A stretch of 64,000 bases of DNA, from positions 3,658,001-3,722,000 of the forward strand of contig JALGAS010000004.1 in the NCBI GenBank assembly GCA_023078685.1. Direction: 5' to 3'. The notes under the pieces were generated by a model, which did no database searches, was not told where the DNA came from, and was given only the letters and a program-made list of their open reading frames with translations. The stretch comes from Neopestalotiopsis rosae (lineage: Eukaryota; Ascomycota; Sordariomycetes; Amphisphaeriales; Sporocadaceae). Position numbers and translations under genes: made by a program. Within the stretch, counting starts at the first letter, position 1, and each line of letters begins with the position of its first letter. This document shows positions 55,775-64,000 of this stretch, piece by piece.

Positions 55775-57062
55775 ATGGCACCGAATGAAGGCAACCTTGA
55801 ACCTCGAGAACACAGCGATTCTGCCCATGGGAACTCTGTTGCCGATCCAGTCTCCCGAGAGGATGCCGACGGGAGGGTTTGGCAAGACTACAGACCTGAC
55901 AAATACTTCCTCCCAAATGATGCCACTGAGCAAGACCGACTCAATTTGTTCCACCGAGGCTTCTGTCTGCAGCTGCACTTGCTGCAGGATCCGACCGTGA
56001 GAAGCCAGAAGGTGGAAGATGCGCTAGTCCTGTAAGATCAGTCAGCTCCAACAAGCCCGTCTTCCCCCATGCACCGTGTTGGAGGGTTCATGGTGCCTCC
56101 GTGGTGACATGGAAATAATTGCATTCATTCGAGGGTTGAAAGGGATTGCTGAACTCGAGTCTCGCAGCGCACCCATCAGAGGTGATCCTCCACGGGTGCT
56201 GGACCTCGGAACAGGCACAGGTAAAAACGCGCTATAGTCCCTACGCTATCATTGAAGACGGCCCTGACCCAGACTTGCATATTTAGGTATCTGGGCAATT
56301 GAGTTTGCGCGTCGCCATCCAGAGTCCCAAGTCATTGGAGCCGACTTCAGTCTCATCCAGCCCGACGTTTCCGCCTCCGTGCCCAACGTCTCCTTTGTAC
56401 GCGCAGATGCCGAGGAGGAATGGGCGTACGATGCGCCGTTCGATCTGGTCCATGCGCGCCTCATGTTCAGTTGCTACATCAATCATCGCGACGTGATCAA
56501 GCGCGTATTTGATAACCTCAACCCCGGTGGCTGGATCGAGTACCAAGACAACAGCTTTAGCATAGACTCGGACGATAATACCCATCGCGGAACTGGCCTG
56601 CACGTATGGGGACATCTTGCGCAAGCTGGAGCTGCTGCCAAGGGCCGGGACTTTGAGGCCGCGCGCAAGTTCAAGGACTATTTCGCCGAGGCGGGTTTTG
56701 TTGACGTGGTTGAGACCCGGTGCAAAACCATCGGCAGCCCTTGGTCTACTACGGAGCCCGAGCGGAGCCTGGGGAGATGCATGTTGGATTCGAGCTACGA
56801 GGTGGTCAAGAACGTGTCCGGCAGGCTGCTCGGCGAAGGTGGCCTCGGTCTCCCCCAGGACGTGATTCAGCCCATTGTCGCGCAAGCTCTGAAAGATGTG
56901 AAGGATCCGAACGTCCACTTTTATTGGCCCGGGTAAGTCAATTGTACGGTTTTGCGTTCATATCATACTGACTGGACAAATAGGTTTATTGTTTACGGGC
57001 GAAAGCCGTTCACGCAAGCGACTGCCGCGGTGCAGATTGATAAACAGCGCCAAAAGCCCTAA
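55775..57062 (+). CDS. LaeA-like SAM methyltransferase
   Basis: Fungal methyltransferase of the LaeA-like (TAM-type) group. Start MAPNEGNLEP is my choice; an upstream exon cannot be excluded. Marks: YRPDKYFLPNDATEQDRLN, then motif I RVLDLGTGTGIWAIEFARRH, PESQVIGADFSLIQP, VRADAEEEWAYDAPFDLVHA, NLNPGGWIEYQDN and VHFYWPGFIVYGRKP at the end. Sure introns are 56221-56286 and 56933-56983. The first intron (about 55997-56084, or ending as late as 56159) is not resolved because several acceptors keep the frame. Some family members regulate secondary metabolism; most have unknown targets, and nothing here shows that this is the global regulator itself. Confidence 0.8.
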
Positions 57063-57885
57063 ATGGGACACCCTAGATCACCCCCGCGCTACAGCTATCA
57101 GCGTCAATAGTCCCTGAACACTCGCTGCTAACAGCTAAAATATCGTCAATATATGCGTAATAGCACAATCAATTACATATACGTGCTGAAAATGATTGCT
57201 CACGATCTGAGTGAACAATTTGTACAATATGCGAGAAACGACAAGAACGAGCTTAACCTCGGGCCGTTGGAGGCTGTTGGCTGTGCAAGGCCTTAGCAAG
57301 GGAGGCGATGGGCGCAGTCGTGAGCAAACAAATCGTATCTGGACTCTGTTTATGATATGGGAGAGCACAATATCGTCCACGATCTCAGAATGGAATTAAC
57401 GTAGCCAAATAGTAGCCGTTCAAAGCAGTTCGGTCATCTTTATCTTATGACTGCTTACATTGGTTTTCATGGAAATGTTTTAGTTCCGCTCATCATGAAA
57501 TGTCATTTTCAACTAGTCTCCCACGGAGACCAGACAACAATCCTGCCGGCTGATGTGCATCCTGACGAGGCAAACTACAATCTTCCCGTTTAAGCAAAGT
57601 TTGTACCGATTCTATGCAAATCATTCCCTCCTCCGAAAGGCTGTGAGCTTGGTCTTGGCCCAGTGAGGAAATCGACTTCGCCCTTGCATTCACGGCGTTC
57701 CAAACCATGCGCAAGCCCCATCGAGTACCCTGCCAATATTTTACATTTCCAGTCATAAATGAGAGCCCCGATGAGTCCATCGTCGCAAGAGTTCCTTTTA
57801 CTTGCCCTCACCTTCAAACACAAAGACCATTGCGACTTTTGAAGCGGGCTTGACAACCAAAACGCTAACCAGTGACGATAATACC
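57063..57885. other. intergenic
   Basis: Between the methyltransferase and the type I membrane protein. Opposite-strand open frames near 57493-57856 have no recognisable features. Confidence 0.5.
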
Positions 57886-58793
57886 ATGGTGACGCGACAC
57901 AATATCATCAAGGCCGTTATATGGGTCTCTATAAGCGCACGCCTACTCTTGGCTGATGATGCCGCATGCTACTTTCCCAACCGCGATCGAGCCTATGACT
58001 TTATTCCGTGCGGCGACGGCGCAGCAGTTGCTTGCTGTGGACCTGCGCAGATCTGTCTAGACAACAACTTTTGCATGAGCATCGGCCAGCCGTTCACTTT
58101 GGCAAGGGGAGCTTGCACCGACCAAGGGTGGACGAGCGCAGCATGCCCAAGTCAATGTCAAGACGGTATGAAAGATCCAACCTGTGAGCGTGAAGATGAC
58201 TAACAAGAGGGGTTGTGACACCAGTCCGTCCAAACTCGGGTGTTTCGATTATACTTCAGAAGTACGAAAACGGGGTGTCGACATATTGCTGCAATTCCCT
58301 CGCCGTCATCTCTGGGAGCGACATCCCGCTCTGCTATGAAAACACATCAACCTTTCAATTGCCAGATGGACAGGTCATACCCGGCAGAATTGCTCTGGAG
58401 AACTTCACGAGTATTTCAGAATCCCAAACATCGACCGCGACAACGACCGCCACGATTAGCTCAAGTGCGACCATCGACCTCGGCAGCACTGCAGATCCCT
58501 CAAGTGGAACGATTACCCCGTCGTCCGGAACCGAAGGTTCAGTCAAGTGCGAGACTAGAAGCCATGACCTCCAGATAGGCGTGGGGGTAGGCGTACCTCT
58601 CACTGCTGCTGTCATCTCTGCCGTGGCGTGGGCAGTGTTCGAAAGGAGGAAGAGAAGAATGGGTGAACATCCTAGTGTTACTCCGGCAGAACTGTCCGGC
58701 CAGCATCCTCATAAACATCACGGTACTGACATTCCTCTGCAATCACCTCAGTCTAGATATCAGAGCGGTACGCCGAGCGAGTTGGGTTCATGA
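57886..58793 (+). CDS. type I membrane protein with Cys-rich ectodomain
   Basis: A 282-aa surface protein of a common fungal layout (Mid2/WSC-sensor-like organisation), exons 57886-58165 and 58225-58793. Signal peptide IIKAVIWVSISARLLLADDA, Cys-rich ectodomain (ACYFPNRDRAYDFIPCGDG, VACCGPAQICLDNNFC, CTDQGWTSAACPSQCQD, YCCNSL), Ser/Thr-rich stalk (SQTSTATTTATISSSAT), one TM helix VGVGVPLTAAVISAVAWAVF, a basic stop-transfer ERRKRR and a short polar cytoplasmic tail. A role in wall sensing is an inference from layout only. Confidence 0.8.
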
Positions 58794-59014
58794 GACGTCT
58801 CGGGCAATAGAAGTTAGCTATTATGGCTTTTGCAGATAGAAGACAAGTTCGGTAAACCTTGCATCCCCTACTATTGGAAGTGATTGCGTTTTGTCATATT
58901 GTACCAATCGTCGGTGCTTTCATGGAAGTTAGAAAGCTGTTCGGCTGGAAGCCCACGGATGATGCACCCGAACTTCGTTGATAACAAAGCCAGATTCAGG
59001 TCCAGTTCATGCAT

Positions 59015-60045
59015 TCACAACAGATCAAAGAGCTTCATGATTCCTCGCTGCAGGCCGCAGACTGCCGCACTACCGTGATCCTCGCCAGCCAGCTCGTGCG
59101 CTGAGACGTCCCGGAACCTCCCGCTGCCACGTAAGCGATCTGCCATAGCCAACGCGTTCCTCTTCATGCCCTTTGCTTGAGCCAGCGCGAGCCTTCGCGC
59201 ATAGTCTTCGAGTGCCTCATGCTGTCGCTTTTCTGGGTTCTCCTCCAGGGATCCGAACGTCATGATAAGTCGATGGCTAGGGGCCGACTCATGGCTCTCC
59301 TTGTCACTTGATGCATCTTGCGTGATGATCTTGTCAATGAATTCTTTAGACAGAAAATCTTTCTCCTGTTTCCGGACAATTTCGCAGTCTTGGAACCAAA
59401 TCGAGGGACTTGCTGCGATATGGGAACCGAAGAAGTCTGGCCGGGTGAAAAGGGAATACAGCGTGAACAGACCGCCGAATGAGTGTCCGAAGAGGTAGCG
59501 ATTATGGTCATCGAATCTCAGACTCCGGAAGAGGTTGTCTTCCACATAAGGCGCAATCTCGGTTTGAAGAGTTTGGAGGAACTTCTCCGCGCCACCATAT
59601 TCGACGCCTTCGATGGGCTTCCCGTCTCTTCCCCGGGGCGGATCCAAAGGTTTCGAAGAGGGAGGCGTAAAATCGGAAATACGACGCTTGTCATAGACGG
59701 CAGTGCTTAGGGGATAGCCGATGCCTACGAGAATTATATCTTTTCTGAAGACAAATTCAAGTCGCCGCGCTACGTCCGTTGCTGTGAAGAAGTATGCGTT
59801 GCCGTCTAAAACATACCTATAGACTCTTAGTCCTCTGATATGAAGAAGTCGGTTATTATGAAAGGTGAGAATTACAGGATCGGTACACGTGTATCCGGAG
59901 CTCTATTCTCTGGGCCGTGAGAGGATTTCCAGTTCAATGGCCACGAGATCTGAATGAGATAATCCCCGCGACATGTCGGCAGAGTACACTGAAATGTATT
60001 TGGTGGTTCTGCCGGTCGAGTGCTGATATCACTGATGGCAGTCAT
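59015..60045 (-). CDS. esterase of the Fes/IroE-like family, candidate siderophore esterase
   Basis: A 323-aa alpha/beta hydrolase (putative esterase family PF00756). Exons 59876-60045 and 59015-59816, joined at VPIL|YVLDGNAYFF. YVLDGNAYF starts the fold, ILVGIGYPL follows, the nucleophile elbow is YLFGHSFGGLFTLY, and the active-site His is in AGEDHGSAA. Bacterial Fes/IroE and fungal EstB-type enzymes of this family hydrolyse the ester bonds of siderophores such as enterobactin or triacetylfusarinine C. No signal peptide, so cytosolic. It lies head to head with a siderophore transporter gene, which is the main reason to read it as the intracellular siderophore hydrolase. Chemistry is well supported, substrate by context. 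Confidence 0.85.
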
Positions 60046-60580
60046 TTCTCTTGATGTTCGGTCCCTGTCAGGACTTTTTGCAGTCTTCAGTGGTTAGCCT
60101 CGGTTGTACAGTGGAATACCGGGTCGTCGTGTGTAGTCGAGAAGTAATTGCTTCAGCCGTACTCCGATCCTTCCGAAGTCGGGGCCGAATTCTGAGCGCA
60201 TAGTCAGACCATCTCCGACCTTTACGTGTGCTTCGCAACATGGGGGTACGCAACTGTATGGTTCTGAGAAGTTTTCCGCTGGATTTAGCGACTGGGCACT
60301 CTACTAGGGGCGAATAGGCGTGGTGCGTAAGCGAGAAGTCTCCACGACGTCTGTGTTAGCGATACTTGGCATTGCGGATCTGATTAGATTAGATCGGTTG
60401 CGATGCCTCGCACAGACTATGACCGTTGATGTATGACTGCAATTTTTCCTGCGCATCAATTCCATGGTAAACTCCGACGGCGACTGAGATGTACCGCGAG
60501 CATGCATATAACTTGTCGGCATGCACATTGCACCAATTCGTTCATGAGGTGCAAGCCAAGAATATCTGCCACTTATCGCC
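60046..60580. promoter_or_regulatory. divergent promoter, esterase / siderophore transporter
   Basis: 535 bp shared between the two starts. One HGATAR-type site (CGATAA on the minus strand, 60573-60578) lies next to the transporter ATG, and atctgatta at 60378 is one mismatch from ATCWGATAA, the site of SreA-type iron repressors. Weak evidence for iron control. Confidence 0.4.
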
Positions 60581-62587
60581 ATGGCCACTGACAAAGAAGC
60601 GTCCGAAGCGCATGTCAACTCTTCACCCGAGGATGTTAACCAGATCGCAAAAAACAACGAAGAAATCTTAAAGGAGTCTTGGTCTCGACGCGCACTGATC
60701 ATCGCTTACACCAGGTAAGGCCGCTCCTATAGCCTTGTAGAAATGACATTCTAACATCCATGCGTGTCAAGTCTTTTCGCTGCGACCTTTATCCTATCAT
60801 TCATTAAATATTCGACAAAAGTATACGATGCATACGCAACGAGCTCCTTTTCCAAGCATGCCGCGCTTACGACAGCAAATGTGGTTTTCACAATCACGGG
60901 TCTCGTGACGTATCCGATCATGGCAAAGTTATCAAATGTGAGTTTCTATGCCACGTCAGAATGAGTCTGAGTTGTCACTCAAATTTTCATTCTCAGGTAT
61001 TTGGTAGAGCTGAGGGATTCGCTCTGTCAATCATTACGATGGTGCTTGGTCAGGTGCTATACGCTGCGTGCCAGGACGTGGGTACTTATGTGGTAAGCAA
61101 CTTGACCAATCAGTGAGGACAATGTTTACTATCGTTTCTATAGGCGGGAGGAATCTTCGAGGCCATTGGTGATACTGGCTACGCAATCATGCAACAAATA
61201 TTTATTGCTGACACCACGAACCTTCTCAACCGTGGTCTTTGGTCATCACTGCCTGAATCTGTAACCGCCATACCAACATTGTACCTCGGTACTATCGTTG
61301 CGGATGAAGTATTGGCTGAATCAACCTGGCGATGGGGTTACGGAATGTGGGCACTCATACTCCCATTTTGTTCGGTACCATTGGTTGTGACGATGTACGT
61401 CCTCCAACGCCGAGCGAAGAAGAATGGATACACTAAGAGTTCCATCTGGAGTGCCACCGATGGAGAGAAAACATCTGTCGTGCACAGCCTTCGCCACTTA
61501 CTGATAACGGAACTCGACCTCTTCGGTGGTTTCCTTCTGGTCGTTGGGCTTGGCCTTACACTCATTCCCTTGACTCTGACGGGGTCCAAGAACAGCGACA
61601 AATGGCAGCAGGGGTCATTCATTGCCATGCTAATCATTGGAATCATTACCACGATTGGCTTCTTTGTATGGGATGTCAATTTTGCCGCCAAGCCATTTGT
61701 TCCCTTTCGCATGATCCGAGAGCGGACAGTCGTGGCGGCATGCTTACTGTCTATCTTGGACTTCTTCCACTATTCTTGCTTTACCATATTCTTCCCGAGC
61801 TATCTTCAAGTTGCCGGTGGGTACTCGGCGGGACATGCATCTCGAATTGAGTAAGTCTCATTGTCTTTCTATTTCCTACTGTTCTTCCCTTTAATTTGTC
61901 CTGTAATTCTGGAATAATGCTAAGTGCATCGATGCAGCAATGCCCTCCGAGTCACGTTCCAGATTTCCTCCGTACTAGTCGGCATAGCCATGAAGTACTC
62001 AAAGCGCTCGCAGATCTTTGTCTTCATCGGCGTGCCCCTATGTGTTCTCGGCCAAGGTCTTCAGATTTACTTCACGAACATGAAAGGGACTCATGCGGCT
62101 AGTGAGGTGTGTTTCGTGACCGCCAAGACACTTGTCGGTCTTGGACGCGGTTTCTATCAGACAGCCGCCCAAGTTTCCATTCAGTCCCTCGTGCCCCGAG
62201 AAGATGTTGCTGTCGTCACGGGTGTTTACTTTGCTGCCATGAACCTGGGAGCCGCCATTGGAACTAGGTACGCTTGTTTTCGTTGTTGAGCGAAGAATCT
62301 TACAATCGCTGACAAGTCATAGCGTGAGCGGCGCCATATGGAACTCCATGCTACCAGCCAGACTCACAGAATATCTTCCCGAGGATACGAGATCTCAGGC
62401 TCAAGCGATATACAAGTCAATCACGGTGGCAAAGAAATATGCAAAGGGGACAATTGTTCGTACTGCCATCGACCAAGCGTATCGAGAGACTCAACAGCGG
62501 CTGGCCATTGCTGCCACAGCAGCACTGGCGCCTATGCTTCTGATCATGTTTATTATGAAGAACGTAGATCTGTCTGCTAAGAAGTAA
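60581..62587 (+). CDS. siderophore-iron transporter (MFS, Mir/Sit type)
   Basis: A 565-aa proton-coupled ferric-siderophore importer with 14 TM segments. Exons 60581-60714, 60772-60937, 60997-61092, 61144-61850, 61938-62267 and 62323-62587; all phases agree. Typical signs: FIKYSTKVYDAYATSSFSKH, AKLSNVFGRAEGFALSI, AGGIFEAIGDTGYAIMQQIF, IADTTNLLNRGLWSSLP, STWRWGYGMWALILP, ELDLFGGFLLVVGLGL, and in the last extracellular loop AIWNSMLPARLTEYLP with a Tyr-containing stretch (AIYKSITVAKKY) before the final TM helix. Highly characteristic of the MirB/Sit1/ArnX family. Together with the divergent esterase it forms an uptake-and-hydrolysis pair. Confidence 0.93.
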
Positions 62588-62710
62588 AAGTAGCAACAAA
62601 AGTTTGACGGAGCGACACGATCCTTGCTGGTAGCAGCGGCCCCTTGTGTGTACTGTATGGACAACAATAGCTCCAGCTTCTCAATTTTGCCCAATAGCTT
62701 GTACATACAA

Positions 62711-64000
62711 TTAGCATAGAGTCGCCACTATAATGCCTTGCCCATCGCCTGGAGGGTGGTATAGTCCTTCAATTACCAGTCCCGCTGCTGCAAGCAAAGT
62801 CCTCCATTGACTAGCAGTTCTCTCAAAAGCTGCCAGATACACCATCATCATTAGATCCCATTGAGCGGGCAACAACGAACATCCTTCATCTGGAAGAATA
62901 AAGTCGTTGATTACCAAGAAAGAGTAGCCCTTCTTCATCGAGGCCGCCACATTTCGCAGGATACGAATGCAATCGGGATCAGCGTAGTCGTGCATAATGA
63001 ACTTCATGAAGTACACGCGCGCCCCAGAGACGGGCTGCTGGCTCCAGAAGTCGATGCCATGCTTCTCAATCCGGTCCGGCATCCCGGTGATACTGTCCAA
63101 AACGGGCTGTTGGTCTTGCAAGATGAGCCGACCGGTTTGGTCTCTATACTGGTTGCAAAATTCGAGCAAGTCATGGCCACGACCTCCGGCCACGTCGACC
63201 ATCAAGATGGAATTAACATCACGGTCGGCACCTGTGAGAAGTTTCTCTTGAACGGGAAACCACGTGAACCATGGAGGGCGGCTGCCTCGATCCCCCTCAA
63301 AGAAGGAGTTGGCATCATCCCAGTATGACTCGTTGCCTGGGAGTGCAAGCCTGATCAAGATCACTTTCAGCCAACGGAACTTGCGCCACGGTGTACGGCC
63401 ATGCAATCGCCAATGGGAATCAAATAAAATCACATTGAAAAGAGAGAAAAAATAGATATGATCATACCACTCAAATGCCTTTTCCTTGCAACCACCATGA
63501 CCGACTTGCCAGATGCCGTCTTGAGGGTCAATTGGATTGGGATATTCTTTGGTCTTCAGCCACTGGGGTGTGGCAGCAAGACAAGGCATCGTATGATCAT
63601 AGCTACAAAGTCGTTAGCAAAGCCACCGCTAAGATTTATCATAGAGATTCCCAGGATGAATACATAAATTTGATCATCCCTTCAGTCAACTTGTTACTGA
63701 AGTGTCGCGTCCATTTGGTAGGACCGTAGTGCTCGACTCCCGTCTCGGACACATATCCTAGTGCGACAAGAACTCGGAGAAATCTGGTTAGCAGAAGCAC
63801 GTCGGCTCCTGTCTTTCGCGCGAGGTCATGTGCGGAAACAGATTTGTTCTCAGAGAGAATGTGGAAGACTTTCAGATCAACCAGTGTTCTGATGGCCATC
63901 CAGGCTCCTGGCTGCGAGGTCAAGTGTCAAAAGCCCGCACTTAGTGTTTTGGGAGATTCTTATGACAAGGCTTACCATGTACGCAAACTTCAGGGATGCA
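62711..64000 (-). CDS. O-methyltransferase (COMT-type), N-terminus outside window
   Basis: Partial enzyme of the plant/fungal O-methyltransferase family (PF00891), typical of secondary metabolism. Exons 63976 to beyond 64000, 63664-63911, 63468-63602 and 62711-63350. The 117-nt intron at 63351-63467 is a multiple of three and open, so it can be missed; removing it restores AFEWLALPGNESYWDD. The N-terminal winged-helix part reads DLKVFHILSENKSVSAHDLA. The SAM motif is LMVDVAGGRGHDLLEF, and FIMHDYADPDC holds the catalytic-base His (HDxxD). It ends QGIIVATLC. The product is not inferable without the cluster beyond the window edge. Convergent with the siderophore transporter. Confidence 0.88.

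Noticed and set aside
53971..57062. Secondary-metabolite cluster around the LaeA-like methyltransferase
   Set aside because: No polyketide, peptide or terpene synthase is present in the window; an oxidoreductase and a methyltransferase alone are not enough.
57493..57856. Overlapping minus-strand frames of 88-95 aa
   Set aside because: No recognisable features, overlap each other and sit in a promoter region.

Overview
The window comes from a filamentous ascomycete (Pezizomycotina). Sordariomycetes, probably Hypocreales, is my best guess from gene content; the genus cannot be read from the sequence. The signs are short GT-AG introns (mostly 49-90 nt), a nuclear tRNA-Lys, and fungus-typical families: rhodopsin-domain (SAT4/PTH11-like) membrane proteins, a GLEYA adhesin, a LaeA-like methyltransferase, a Mir-type siderophore transporter and a GH47 mannosidase.

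Layout. 1-6.4 kb: a P450 broken by an in-frame TAG, a rhodopsin-domain membrane protein and a 14-TM efflux transporter. 6.9-25.2 kb: an array of about ten paralogous small two-exon genes on the minus strand, in two blocks separated by a degenerate aspartic-protease-like membrane protein and a GH47 mannosidase. Five copies are intact (161-193 aa). The others are broken or relics. I do not recognise the family. Most copies share an upstream cassette: a TATAAAT box, a CT-rich leader, a G-run, and a GC-rich palindrome centred on CAGCTG. One cassette stands alone with no gene behind it. One intact copy carries a 246-bp insertion in exon 1 that looks like a newly gained, in-frame intron.

26-33 kb: a SAM methyltransferase, a secreted class 3 lipase, a zinc-free MDR oxidoreductase and a FAD monooxygenase. 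34.5-38.5 kb: a decayed patch with a GLEYA adhesin carrying an in-frame TGA, a nearly pure A+T island, and a broken gene with a GIY-YIG-like domain plus about five Cys4 zinc modules. Imperfect direct repeats flank the last two. 38.6-43.5 kb: a FAD monooxygenase and a pisatin-demethylase-like P450 in divergent orientation, then tRNA-Lys(CTT). 44.9-49.6 kb: a secreted Pro/His-rich protein, an epoxide hydrolase and a Dal5-type transporter, the last two unusually GC-rich. 49.6-52.3 kb is empty.

52.3-64 kb: a second rhodopsin-domain protein, an MDR oxidoreductase divergent to a LaeA-like methyltransferase, a type I membrane protein, then a divergent esterase/siderophore-transporter pair that looks like a ferric-siderophore uptake and hydrolysis module. 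An O-methyltransferase runs off the right edge. No polyketide or peptide synthase lies in the window, so any secondary-metabolite cluster is incomplete here.
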